NCBI GenBank assembly: GCA_902514625.1
Contig: CABXRK010000016.1
Coordinates: forward strand, 1 to 36,852
Source of the DNA: an uncultured Bacteroidota bacterium
GTDB lineage: Bacteria > Bacteroidota > Bacteroidia > Flavobacteriales > Flavobacteriaceae
DNA length: 36,852 bases
Direction: 5' to 3'
Positions 16,724 to 24,819 of this stretch are shown in pieces. How positions within the stretch are numbered: the first letter of the stretch is position 1; each line of letters opens with the position of its first letter. The notes below the pieces were generated by a model, which was given only the letters and a program-made list of their open reading frames with translations, had not been told where the DNA came from and made no database searches. The position numbers and the translations under genes are program-made.

Positions 16724-18301
16724 ATGAAAAGAAATTTTTTTGTTTCGTTGGTTTTATTTACAATAGTTTCCCTTTTGGGAATTATTTCAATTCAGGGTTA
16801 TTGGATTACGATAGCTTTAAAAAATAAAGAGCAAGAGTTTTCAATGGCTGTTGGTCAGTCATTGATTTCGGTAGCTAAAGAAATTGAGGAAAGAGAATTT
16901 AAAGAATATCTTGAAACTTTCCAGAATCTAATAGATTCAGTTGGAGCTCCTAAAACTTCTCAATTTAAAGAGGTTTTTATGTTTTTAGGCAATGATGAAA
17001 TAACTAATCTCTCATCCCTTCATACTTTTGGTATTTTAGAGGAAGAATATAATATTCAAAGAAATTCAAGTTCTTCTAAAATTAAAAATGATTCAATAAT
17101 TAAAGATTATAAAGGAGTTAAAACGACTACAATTCTCAAAGATGTTTTTGATAAAGAAAATAGATTATCATATTCTGTAGAGAGATTAAAAAATATTGAT
17201 AGAATCAATGCTATAGATCAGGCAAAATATAAAACTATATTTCTTGAAATTGCAAACACCTTTCCTGTTCACAAGAGAATAGACGCATTTGAATTAAATT
17301 TCCTTTTAAAAAGGGAACTTAATGACAGAAAAATATTTACTCCTATTGAATTTATTATTCATAGTGAAGGAATACCTACAAATGTTAAATCTAATAATTA
17401 TACAGAAGGGTTAAAAGGCACAATTTACAGAACACCAATCTTTTTAAATGACAACGGAGAAAGTGATTTAGAATTGTTAGTCTCTTTTCCTAAAAAAGAT
17501 AAATTTGTTCAATCTTCGGTTATAGGGTTTGCAGCACTATCTTTTTTATTAACTATAATTGTTATTATAGTTTCTTCAAGTGCATTATTTCAGTTTATTC
17601 AACAAAAAAAGTTATCAGAAATTAAAACAGAATTTATAAATAACATGTCTCATGAATTTAAAACACCAATAGCAACTATTAATCTTGCTATTGACTCAAT
17701 TGTTAATCCAAAAAACATAATAAATAAAGATAAAATTAAAAGGTATGTTTCTGTTGTGAAAGAGGAAAATAAAAGAATGCAAAGCCAAATTGAAAATATT
17801 TTGAAAATTTCGCAATTAGATAGAGGGAAAGAATTTGATGAAAATAAAAAAGAGAACGTTCATAATATTATAGAAAAAGCTATTAATCATTTTTCTTTAA
17901 TTATTTCTAGTAAAAATGGAGTAATTAAAACTTCATTTACTGCAGATAATTTTTATTGTTATATTAACGAACTTAATTTTATTAATGTTTTTGTTAACAT
18001 TTTAGATAATGCTATCAAATATTCATTATCATCCCCTGAAATCAAAATCACTACTTACAATAAGAATAATAATATTATAATCGAGATTGGAGATAAGGGA
18101 ATTGGCATGGACAGCAAAACTCAGAATTTGATTTTTAAAAAATTTTTCAGGGAACAGAAAGGTGATATTCATAATGTCAAAGGGCAAGGTTTAGGTCTAG
18201 CATATGTAAAAAAAATTATCTCAATTAGTAATGGTAAGGTTTTTGTTAATAGTAATTTAGGAGAGGGTTCAACTTTTTTTATCGAGCTACCTTTTGTATA
18301 G
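16724..18301 (+). CDS. Membrane sensor histidine kinase
   Basis: A 525-residue two-component sensor. Membrane segment 1 is at residues 5-31 and segment 2 at about 265-291, so residues 32-264 form a large periplasmic sensor with no cysteines and no recognisable PAS or Cache signature. The cytoplasmic part begins almost directly with HisKA: NNMSHEFKTP carries the phospho-accepting H310. The HATPase has the N box (NVFVNILDNAIKY), G1 GDKGIGM and G2 GQGLGLAY. No clear HAMP domain is seen. The response regulator follows after 24 bp. It resembles the RprX-type kinases of Bacteroidota, but the signal cannot be read from sequence. Confidence 0.92.
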   Translation: MKRNFFVSLVLFTIVSLLGIISIQGYWITIALKNKEQEFSMAVGQSLISVAKEIEEREFKEYLETFQNLIDSVGAPKTSQFKEVFMFLGNDEITNLSSLHTFGILEEEYNIQRNSSSSKIKNDSIIKDYKGVKTTTILKDVFDKENRLSYSVERLKNIDRINAIDQAKYKTIFLEIANTFPVHKRIDAFELNFLLKRELNDRKIFTPIEFIIHSEGIPTNVKSNNYTEGLKGTIYRTPIFLNDNGESDLELLVSFPKKDKFVQSSVIGFAALSFLLTIIVIIVSSSALFQFIQQKKLSEIKTEFINNMSHEFKTPIATINLAIDSIVNPKNIINKDKIKRYVSVVKEENKRMQSQIENILKISQLDRGKEFDENKKENVHNIIEKAINHFSLIISSKNGVIKTSFTADNFYCYINELNFINVFVNILDNAIKYSLSSPEIKITTYNKNNNIIIEIGDKGIGMDSKTQNLIFKKFFREQKGDIHNVKGQGLGLAYVKKIISISNGKVFVNSNLGEGSTFFIELPFV

Positions 18302-18325
18302 TTTTTAATTAATAAAGTAATTTTT

Positions 18326-19030
18326 ATGAAAGTAAAAAAAAGAAAAATATTGCTAGTGGAAGATGATATTAATTTTGGAAATATACTTAAAGAATATCTT
18401 CAGATAAATAATTATAAAGTAGTATTAGCGAAAAATGGTATAGAAGGATATCAAAAATTTGATAATCAAGTTTTTGATTTGTGTATATTAGATGTAATGA
18501 TGCCATATAAAGATGGATTTACTTTAGCTAAGGAGATAAGAGAAAAAAATGAAAATATACCAATACTTTTTCTTACAGCAAAGACATTAAAGGCGGATAT
18601 TTTAAAAGGATTTAAAGTTGGAGCTGATGATTATTTATCAAAACCATTTGATTCTGAAATTCTTTTAGCTAAACTTAAAGTAATTTTAAATAAGGAATAC
18701 TCAGTGATCACTCCTGAATCTGATATTTATGAATTTAAAATTGGCAAGTTTATTTTTAATTCAAAATTAAGACTTTTAAATTTTAAAAAAAATGATCCTA
18801 TAAAATTATCTCCCAAAGAAAATGAACTTTTACGATTATTGGTTTTGAATCTTAACGATTTGATGAGCAGAGAAGTGGCTTTAAATAAAATATGGAGAGA
18901 CAACTCTTATTTTACTTCTAGAAGCATGGACGTATATATAGCTAAATTACGTAAATATCTTAGCCAAGACCCTTCTATAGAAATAATTAATATTCATGGT
19001 GAAGGGTTTAGATTAACATTTAATAGTTAG
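18326..19030 (+). CDS. OmpR-family response regulator
   Basis: The partner of the preceding kinase, 234 residues. The receiver domain (about 6-120) has the acidic pair in VEDD, the phospho-acceptor D56 in CILDVMMP, the conserved T in FLTAK and the K in YLSKPF. The C-terminal winged-helix domain (about 135-234) has LSPKENELLRLL, then the recognition-helix region RSMDVYIAKLRKYL and a GEGFRL wing. It is therefore a DNA-binding transcription regulator of the OmpR/PhoB class (RprY-like). Its target genes are not evident. The last 4 bp overlap the end of the convergent xerD gene. Confidence 0.94.
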   Translation: MKVKKRKILLVEDDINFGNILKEYLQINNYKVVLAKNGIEGYQKFDNQVFDLCILDVMMPYKDGFTLAKEIREKNENIPILFLTAKTLKADILKGFKVGADDYLSKPFDSEILLAKLKVILNKEYSVITPESDIYEFKIGKFIFNSKLRLLNFKKNDPIKLSPKENELLRLLVLNLNDLMSREVALNKIWRDNSYFTSRSMDVYIAKLRKYLSQDPSIEIINIHGEGFRLTFNS

Positions 19031-19929
19031 ATTTTACCTCTAGGGTGATATTTCTCAAGTATTCTAGACAGGTGTTGTGTGTCAAGATGCATATATACTT
19101 CAGTAGTTGTTATGTTTTCGTGTCCCATCATTTGTTGTATTGTTCTTAGGTCAGCTCCATTTTCTAAAATATGAGTTGCGAATGAATGTCTAAAAGTATG
19201 AGGGCTTATATTTTTTTTAAATTTATTTTTATTAGACAACTCTCTAACTATTTTAAAGATCATGATTCTAGATAATTTATTCCCATTTCTATTTAGAAAT
19301 AAAGTATCGGAATTTTTTTCAGAGATATTTTTTGAAATTCTAAAATTATCAATATATTTTTTTAGGAAAATTTTAGAAAGTTTGCTAATTGGAACAAAAC
19401 GTTGTTTATTCCCTTTTCCTGTTATTAAAATTAAATCTTCTTTAAAATATATTTCTGATAGTTTCAAATTAATTAATTCACTAACTCTAAGGCCGCTTCC
19501 GTATAAAGTTTCTATTATAGCTCTATTTCTGATTCCTTGTGGGTGATTTAAATCTATAGATTTAATAATTACATCTATTTCTTTTACAGAAAGTGTATCA
19601 GGGAGTTTTCTTCCAATTTTTGGGCTTTCAATTAGATCTAAAGGTGAAATTTTTATTTTTCCATCAAAAATTAAAAAATTAAAAAAACTTTTTAATCCCG
19701 AAATAATTCTACTTTGAGATCTTGTATTTATATTTGAAGAAGTATCATATAAAAATTCTTGTATTAGATCTTTTGAACATTTTAAAGGACTTAGTTTAAG
19801 TTTTTTTTTATCAATAAAATTGACAAGTGCTTTTACATCATATTTATAACTTTCAATTGAATTAGTAGATAATCCTCTTTCAATTTTTAGATAATTTTCA
19901 AATAGATATATAGCTTTTTCCCAATTCAT
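19027..19929 (-). CDS. xerD: Tyrosine site-specific recombinase XerD
   Basis: Resolves chromosome dimers at dif together with XerC. It has 300 residues: an N-terminal SAM-like core-binding domain (about 1-95) and a catalytic domain with the full set R148 (GSGLRVSEL), K172 (TGKGNKQR), H244 and R247 (HTFRHSFATH), H270 and the nucleophile Y279 (GHENITTTEVYMH). Length and composition fit a housekeeping Xer protein, not a phage integrase, and no attachment-site repeats or mobile genes are nearby. It is divergent from aroQ, an arrangement I have seen commonly in Flavobacteriia. The XerC/XerD distinction is by similarity only. Confidence 0.9.
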   Translation of the reverse strand: MNWEKAIYLFENYLKIERGLSTNSIESYKYDVKALVNFIDKKKLKLSPLKCSKDLIQEFLYDTSSNINTRSQSRIISGLKSFFNFLIFDGKIKISPLDLIESPKIGRKLPDTLSVKEIDVIIKSIDLNHPQGIRNRAIIETLYGSGLRVSELINLKLSEIYFKEDLILITGKGNKQRFVPISKLSKIFLKKYIDNFRISKNISEKNSDTLFLNRNGNKLSRIMIFKIVRELSNKNKFKKNISPHTFRHSFATHILENGADLRTIQQMMGHENITTTEVYMHLDTQHLSRILEKYHPRGKI

Positions 19930-19979
19930 AGAATTAGTATAAAATTTATAACAAGATCTTTCATAATAAAAACTATTCT

Positions 19980-19987
19980 TATTTTTG
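19980..19987 (+). promoter_or_regulatory. Candidate -7 element for aroQ
   Basis: TATTTTTG matches TAnnTTTG and ends 14 bp before the aroQ ATG, predicting a leader of only about 10 nt. No clear TTG lies 19-22 bp upstream, so support is partial. Confidence 0.38.
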
Positions 19988-20001
19988 CTAAAAAAAATAT
20001 T

Positions 20002-20418
20002 ATGAAAATTAATATAATTAATGGACCTAACCTTAATCTTTTAGGTAAAAGAGAACCTTCAGTTTATGGTAACAAATCTTTTGATTTATTTTTTAATGAT
20101 TTAAAAGTTAGGTTTTCTTCAATTGATTTAGAGTGTTTTCAATCAAATATTGAAGGTGAAATAATTGATCATATTCATCAAATAGGGTTTAGTTCTGATG
20201 GAATTGTACTTAATGCTGCCGCATACACTCACACATCTATAGGAATAGCTGACGCAATTAAATCAATTAATTCACCAGTTGTTGAAGTGCATATTTCAAA
20301 CACTTTTTCGAGAGAAGATTTTAGGCATCACTCATTTATAACTCCAAATGCTAAAGGATTAATTCTAGGTTTTGGATTAGAGTCTTATGCCTTAGCAATT
20401 CAGAGTTTTATTAAATAA
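20002..20418 (+). CDS. aroQ: Type II 3-dehydroquinate dehydratase
   Basis: Dehydrates 3-dehydroquinate in the shikimate pathway toward aromatic amino acids. This small flavodoxin-like enzyme (138 residues) has the type II signature: INGPNLNLLGKREP, then the catalytic tyrosine Y22 (SVYG) on the lid loop, LNAAAYTHTSI with substrate-binding asparagine, and VEVHISN with catalytic H97, followed by FSREDFRHHS. Type II forms dodecamers in known relatives. It is transcribed divergently from xerD, and 28 bp separate its stop from the end of the convergent lpdA. No other aro genes are in the window. Confidence 0.96.
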   Translation: MKINIINGPNLNLLGKREPSVYGNKSFDLFFNDLKVRFSSIDLECFQSNIEGEIIDHIHQIGFSSDGIVLNAAAYTHTSIGIADAIKSINSPVVEVHISNTFSREDFRHHSFITPNAKGLILGFGLESYALAIQSFIK

Positions 20419-20446
20419 CTCTCCCATTAAATAAATTCAGAATATT

Positions 20447-21838
20447 TTATAGGTGAATAACTTCATCATATGCATCAGCAACTGATTCCATAACAGCTTC
20501 ACTTAATGTAGGATGAGGATGGACTGTTTTTAAAATTTCATTTCCTGTAGTTTCAAGTTTTCTTCCCAGAACAGCTTCTGCAATCATATCTGTAACTCCT
20601 GCTCCAATCATATGGCACCCTAACCACTCTCCATATTTCGCGTCAAAAATAACTTTAACAAAACCTTCAGAATCCCCACTTGCTTTAGCTTTTCCTGATG
20701 CAGAAAATGGAAATTTCCCAACTTTAATTTGATATCCTTCATCTTTTGCTTGTTTTTCTGTTAAACCAACAGAAGCTATTTCAGGATTACAATAAGTACA
20801 GCTTGGTATGTTTTGATAGTTTAATGGATCGATTTTTTTACCGGCAATTTTTTCTACACATAAAATTCCTTCTGCAGAAGCAACATGAGCTAATGATTGT
20901 CTAGGAATTACATCTCCAATAGCATAATATCCCGGAAGATTGGTTTGATAGAAATCATCGACTAAAATTTTATCATTATCTACAACTATTCCAATTTCTT
21001 TTAAACCTATATTTTCTATGTTGCTTTTAATTCCAACAGCCGATAGCACAATTTCTGTGTTAATTTTCTCTTTACCTTTTGGCGAACTGACTTCAATGTT
21101 TACTCCCGAGCCTTTAGTGTTAACAGAAGTAACTTGAGTAGAGGTTAAAACATTAATTCCATTTTTTTTAAAACTTCTTTCTAATTGTTTAGATATTTCT
21201 TCATCTTCAATTGGAATAATACGGTCTATATATTCAATTATTGTAACCTCTGTTCCCATTGAATTATAGAAATAAGCAAATTCTACTCCTATAGCTCCAG
21301 AGCCAATAATGACCATTTTTTTTGGTTGTTTTTTTAAGGACATTGCCTCTCTGTATCCAATAATTTTTTTTCCATCATGTGGTATTTTATCTAACTCCTT
21401 AGATCTAGCTCCAGTTGCAATTATTATATTTTTAGAATGATATTTTGTTTTAGTATTTCCTGTATCAACAATGACCGTATTATTTTTAGACAATTCCCCA
21501 AAACCTTTAATAACTTCAATTTTATTTTTTTTCATTAAGAATTGGACCCCTTTACTCATTTCTTCAGCTATAGATTTACTTCTTTTTATAATAGAAGAAA
21601 AATCTTTATCATAATTATTAATTTTTAATCCATAATTTGAAGCATGCTTTAAATACTCAAAAACTTCAGCTGATTTAAGTAGAGCTTTGGTTGGAATACA
21701 TCCCCAATTAAGACAAACTCCTCCTAAATTTTCTTTTTCTATTATTGCGCTTTTTAATCCAAGTTGTGAAGCTCTAATAGCAGCAACGTATCCCCCGGGA
21801 CCACTTCCTATAATAATTAAGTCATATGAATTATCCAT
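20447..21838 (-). CDS. lpdA: Dihydrolipoyl dehydrogenase (E3)
   Basis: A flavoenzyme that reoxidises dihydrolipoamide in pyruvate and 2-oxoglutarate dehydrogenase complexes or in glycine cleavage. It has 463 residues: FAD motif IIGSGPGGYVAA (9-20), the redox disulfide GGVCLNWGC (C42, C47), the NAD-binding IIGSGAIGVEF, the second FAD motif YAIGDV and the C-terminal HPHPTLSEA, with the active-site His-Glu of the partner subunit. No E1 or E2 genes are nearby, so which complex it serves is open. It lies downstream of the two msrB genes after 63 bp and has its own candidate -7 motif. Confidence 0.96.
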   Translation of the reverse strand: MDNSYDLIIIGSGPGGYVAAIRASQLGLKSAIIEKENLGGVCLNWGCIPTKALLKSAEVFEYLKHASNYGLKINNYDKDFSSIIKRSKSIAEEMSKGVQFLMKKNKIEVIKGFGELSKNNTVIVDTGNTKTKYHSKNIIIATGARSKELDKIPHDGKKIIGYREAMSLKKQPKKMVIIGSGAIGVEFAYFYNSMGTEVTIIEYIDRIIPIEDEEISKQLERSFKKNGINVLTSTQVTSVNTKGSGVNIEVSSPKGKEKINTEIVLSAVGIKSNIENIGLKEIGIVVDNDKILVDDFYQTNLPGYYAIGDVIPRQSLAHVASAEGILCVEKIAGKKIDPLNYQNIPSCTYCNPEIASVGLTEKQAKDEGYQIKVGKFPFSASGKAKASGDSEGFVKVIFDAKYGEWLGCHMIGAGVTDMIAEAVLGRKLETTGNEILKTVHPHPTLSEAVMESVADAYDEVIHL

Positions 21839-21860
21839 TATAATTAATTTGATTAGATTT

Positions 21861-21868
21861 CAAATTTA
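21861..21868 (-). promoter_or_regulatory. Candidate -7 element for lpdA
   Basis: On the minus strand this reads TAAATTTG, a full TAnnTTTG match, 22 bp before the lpdA ATG. The -33 region lacks a TTG. It suggests lpdA can be expressed apart from the msrB pair, but support is partial. Confidence 0.38.
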
Positions 21869-21901
21869 CTAAAAATAACACTTTTCTTAGAATTGAAATT
21901 A

Positions 21902-22306
21902 TCATTTTTCAGGAATAAAATTGACACTTATGGAATTTACACAATAACGTTTACCAGTTGAAGTTGGCCCATCCTTAAAAACATGACCTTGATGACCTCC
22001 ACATTTTGAACATAAAATCTCTATTCTATTAAGTCCAATTGATTTATCTTCTTTGTAATTTAACGACCCATTAATTGCCTTATCATAACTTGGCCATCCG
22101 CATCCACTGTCGAATTTATCTTTACTGTTATATAATTTATTTCCACAACCCTTACAAGTATATACTCCTTTTTTGAAATGATTGTTATATTTTCCTGAAT
22201 GAGGAATTTCTGTTCCTTTTTCTCTAAGAACATGAAATTCTTCTGAATTTAAAACCTGTTTCCATTCTTCTTCAGATTTATTAATAGAATATTTTTTATC
22301 ATCCAT
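21902..22306 (-). CDS. msrB: Peptide methionine-(R)-S-oxide reductase MsrB, cytosolic
   Basis: Repairs the R-epimer of methionine sulfoxide in proteins. The 134-residue protein has no signal peptide and so is probably cytosolic. The zinc site is formed by CKGC (C51, C54) and CSKC (C99, C102). The catalytic cysteine is C122 in KRYCVNS. C69 in DSGCGWPSY occupies the resolving-cysteine position, so recycling by thioredoxin through an internal disulfide is expected. It starts 1 bp after the stop of a second msrB gene, so the two form a tandem, co-transcribed pair of paralogues. Confidence 0.95.
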   Translation of the reverse strand: MDDKKYSINKSEEEWKQVLNSEEFHVLREKGTEIPHSGKYNNHFKKGVYTCKGCGNKLYNSKDKFDSGCGWPSYDKAINGSLNYKEDKSIGLNRIEILCSKCGGHQGHVFKDGPTSTGKRYCVNSISVNFIPEK

Positions 22307-22307
22307 A

Positions 22308-22784
22308 TTATTCAGATATAAAATTAAGCGCTATTGAATTTATACAATGTCTTTTTCCAGTTGTTTCTTTTGGTCCATCATTAAAAACATGACCTAGGTG
22401 ACTGCCACATTTAATGCATTTGACCTCTGTCCTAATAAATCCAAATTTATAATCAATTTGATATTCTATTGTGTTTTCTATTGAGCTATCAAAAGAGGGC
22501 CAGCCTGTTTTGGAGTCAAATTTATTTTCAGATTTATATAAAAATGAGTTACAAGCTTTACAAGCATATATTCCTTTTTTAAAGTGGTTATTATATTCTC
22601 CTGAATAAGCACTTTCTGTTCCGGATTTTCTTAAAATCTTATATTCCTCTTTTGAAAGAATTTTTTTCCATTCCGTATCAGTTTTGTTAACTATATATAC
22701 TTTTTTTTGAGTATGTTTTTTTTTATTTTTTTGTGAACAACTCAGGGCAGGTACCAGTAATAAAAAAATAATTATTTTCTTCAT
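22308..22784 (-). CDS. msrB: MsrB-family methionine sulfoxide reductase, lipoprotein
   Basis: A 158-residue paralogue of the downstream MsrB with an added lipoprotein signal peptide: hydrophobic IIIFLLLVPAL and lipobox ALSC, with C16 as the lipidated cysteine, then a lysine-rich linker. The enzyme would thus act in the periplasm on oxidised envelope proteins. Zinc cysteines are C75/C78 (CKAC) and C123/C126 (CIKC); the catalytic cysteine is C147 in KRHCINS. At the resolving position it has a threonine (SKTGWPSF), unlike the cytosolic copy, so it must be re-reduced differently. A -7-like motif lies 10 bp before its start. Confidence 0.92.
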   Translation of the reverse strand: MKKIIIFLLLVPALSCSQKNKKKHTQKKVYIVNKTDTEWKKILSKEEYKILRKSGTESAYSGEYNNHFKKGIYACKACNSFLYKSENKFDSKTGWPSFDSSIENTIEYQIDYKFGFIRTEVKCIKCGSHLGHVFNDGPKETTGKRHCINSIALNFISE

Positions 22785-22794
22785 TTATTTTTTT

Positions 22795-22802
22795 CAAATT
22801 TA
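22795..22802 (-). promoter_or_regulatory. Candidate -7 element for the msrB pair
   Basis: The minus strand reads TAAATTTG, a full TAnnTTTG match, only 10 bp before the ATG of the lipoprotein msrB, so the leader would be about 5 nt. No clear TTG is present at -33. Confidence 0.4.
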
Positions 22803-22858
22803 CAAATCATTTTAACTTTAAATAATTATATTACACCTAATAAATTAGTGAAGCTATA

Positions 22859-24193
22859 ATGTTTCAAAATAAAGTTAGTTTTAAAAAAGGAGATAATAAA
22901 CTTATTTCTGCTTGGACTTTTTATGATTGGGCTAATTCAGTATATCCACTAGTTATTTCTTCTACTATTTTTCCAATTTATTATGCTTTAATTTTTGATG
23001 ACTATAATTATATAGATTTTTTTGGTTACGAAATAAAAAATACTGCTATGATTAGTTTTATAACTGCCTTAGCATTTTTAGTTATAGTTTTTATTATTCC
23101 CTTGCTTTCTGGAATTTCTGATTATTTAGGTAACAAGAAAACCTTTATGAAATTTTTCGTTTATATTGGTTCTGTTTCTTGTATAGCCTTATATTGGTTT
23201 AATTTGGAAACAATATATATTGGTTTATTCTTTTATTTTATTGCTTTAATTGGATATTGGTCTAGTTTAGTTTTTTATAACTCTTATTTACCAGAAATCG
23301 CTTATAATAATCAACAAGACAGAGCAAGCGCTAAAGGATTTGCAATGGGATATATTGGAAGTATAATTCTTTTATTATTAAACCTTTTAATGGTTATGAA
23401 GCCATCGATTTTTGGAATTTCAGGTTCAGAAAATGAAGTTACACTTCAAGCAATGAAATTTTCATTTATTTCAGTTGGAATTTGGTGGATTATTTTTAGT
23501 CAAATTCCTTTTTATTTTTTGCCAAGTAATAAAAAAAATAATAAAATTAAAAAGGATATTATATGGAATGGGTTTAAAGAATTAAAAATGGTATGGTTTG
23601 ATATTAATTTAAATTTAAATTTGAAAAGATTTCTTGGTGCATTTTTTGTATATAGTACGGCTCTTCAAACAGTTATGCTTGTAGCTACGTATTTTGGAGA
23701 AGAGGAAATTAATTGGCCCAGTAATTCTGAAAAGACAATTGGTTTAATTGTAAGTATTTTGTTAATTCAGTTGGTTGCTGTAATCGGAGCCATGTTATCT
23801 TCAAAATGTTCTGAACTTTATGGAAATTTAAAAACATTAATTTTTATAAATATTATTTGGGCTTTAATATGTTTCTTTGCTTTTTATATTCATACTCCAT
23901 TTGAATTTTATATTATTGCGGGATTTGTTGGTCTAGTCATGGGAGCTTTACAGCCTTTGTCTAGATCTACGTATTCTAAATTTCTTCCTGAAACTAATGA
24001 TACAGCCTCTTATTTTAGTTTTTATGGCGTGACTGAGAAAATTGCAATTATCATTGGTATGTCACTATTTGGGGTTATTGATCAAATTACAGGTAGTATG
24101 CGAAATTCAATTTTTATTTTTTTAATACTATTTTTAATTGGAGCGTACTTGCTTTTTAGAATTTATCTTAAAAATAAAGACAGTGAAAATTAA
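22859..24193 (+). CDS. MFS permease of the Atg22/UMF1 family
   Basis: A 444-residue integral membrane protein with about 11-12 hydrophobic segments. The N-terminal AWTFYDWANSVYPLVI (YDWANS at 22-27) is the hallmark of the UMF1/Atg22-like branch of the major facilitator superfamily. ISDYLGNKK after the second segment is the MFS loop 2-3 motif, and GALQPLSRSTYSKFLPE in the second half is also typical of this branch. Yeast Atg22 exports amino acids from the vacuole; bacterial substrates are unknown, so I do not name one. It is divergent from the msrB pair and its end overlaps the convergent smpB by 4 bp. Confidence 0.88.
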   Translation: MFQNKVSFKKGDNKLISAWTFYDWANSVYPLVISSTIFPIYYALIFDDYNYIDFFGYEIKNTAMISFITALAFLVIVFIIPLLSGISDYLGNKKTFMKFFVYIGSVSCIALYWFNLETIYIGLFFYFIALIGYWSSLVFYNSYLPEIAYNNQQDRASAKGFAMGYIGSIILLLLNLLMVMKPSIFGISGSENEVTLQAMKFSFISVGIWWIIFSQIPFYFLPSNKKNNKIKKDIIWNGFKELKMVWFDINLNLNLKRFLGAFFVYSTALQTVMLVATYFGEEEINWPSNSEKTIGLIVSILLIQLVAVIGAMLSSKCSELYGNLKTLIFINIIWALICFFAFYIHTPFEFYIIAGFVGLVMGALQPLSRSTYSKFLPETNDTASYFSFYGVTEKIAIIIGMSLFGVIDQITGSMRNSIFIFLILFLIGAYLLFRIYLKNKDSEN

Positions 24194-24651
24194 TTATTAA
24201 AATTTTTCTTAATAATATCAATTTTTCTTTTCGATTCCTTTTCTTTAATTGAAGCACGTTTGTCATATATTTTTTTACCTTTTGCAAGAGCTATCCTTAT
24301 TTTTGCAATACCTTTTTTATTAATATATAAGTTTAATGGTATAATTGTCAAACCTTTAGTTTTAACTTTTTCAGCAAGTTTTGATAGTTCTTTTTTATTT
24401 AATAGAAGTTTTCGAATAGACTTAGGCTTATGATTAAAATTATTTGCAAAACTATATTCTTGAATATCCATATTAACAGCAAATAATTCTCCTTTTTCAT
24501 TAAATTCACAAAAGCATTCTGAAATAGAAGCTTTTCCATTTCTTATCGATTTTATTTCACTTCCTTTTAAAACAATCCCAGCATTATAATCATCTAAAAG
24601 TTCATATTGGAATTTAGCTTTTCTATTTTTTATGTTTATATTTTTTTGCAT
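24190..24651 (-). CDS. smpB: SsrA-binding protein SmpB
   Basis: Binds tmRNA and delivers it to stalled ribosomes for trans-translation. It has 153 residues. The OB-fold core includes NRKAKFQYELLDDYNAGIVL, the GSEIKSIRNGKASI segment and LLLNKKEL..L. The C-terminal tail is basic (KGKKIYDKRASIKEKE...) as needed to occupy the mRNA channel. The tmRNA gene itself (ssrA) is not in this window. It is divergent from lon, another quality-control gene: products tagged through tmRNA are degraded by proteases that can include Lon. The end overlaps the convergent permease gene by 4 bp. Confidence 0.96.
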   Translation of the reverse strand: MQKNINIKNRKAKFQYELLDDYNAGIVLKGSEIKSIRNGKASISECFCEFNEKGELFAVNMDIQEYSFANNFNHKPKSIRKLLLNKKELSKLAEKVKTKGLTIIPLNLYINKKGIAKIRIALAKGKKIYDKRASIKEKESKRKIDIIKKNFNN

Positions 24652-24700
24652 AGAATAAATTTAAGGTAATATTTTAATTTTTTATAAAAAAAAACCTAGT

Positions 24701-24716
24701 TGGCATAACTCTTGAA
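24701..24716 (+). promoter_or_regulatory. Sigma-54-like -24/-12 element upstream of lon
   Basis: TGGCAT, a 5-bp spacer and TTGAA follow the sigma-54 layout TGGCAC-N5-TTGCA with correct GG-to-G spacing of 12. The -24 half is nearly perfect, while the -12 half has GA in place of GC. Transcription would start near 24727, giving a leader of about 93 nt. No sigma-54 gene or enhancer-binding protein is in the window. Confidence 0.38.
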
Positions 24717-24819
24717 TACACTTTGTATAATATGTTTAATATTAGTGATCTTTAACGGAAACATTTAAGGATATTCTTTTTTTGATTACTTTGATGACAT
24801 ATTGACTTAAAAAAATATT

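Noticed and set aside
19027-19929. Tyrosine recombinase as a mobile-element integrase
   Set aside because: Length, motifs and housekeeping neighbours fit chromosomal XerD. There are no direct repeats, tRNA gene, excisionase or other mobile genes nearby.
20402-20422. Inverted repeat AGAGTT...AACTCT at the end of aroQ
   Set aside because: It has a 6-bp stem with a 9-nt loop but no T-run follows, so it is not a convincing terminator, and it overlaps coding sequence.
22840-22856. Imperfect inverted repeat (CACCTAAT / ATTAGTG) before the permease gene
   Set aside because: It needs a bulge and is short; it is indistinguishable from chance without comparative data.
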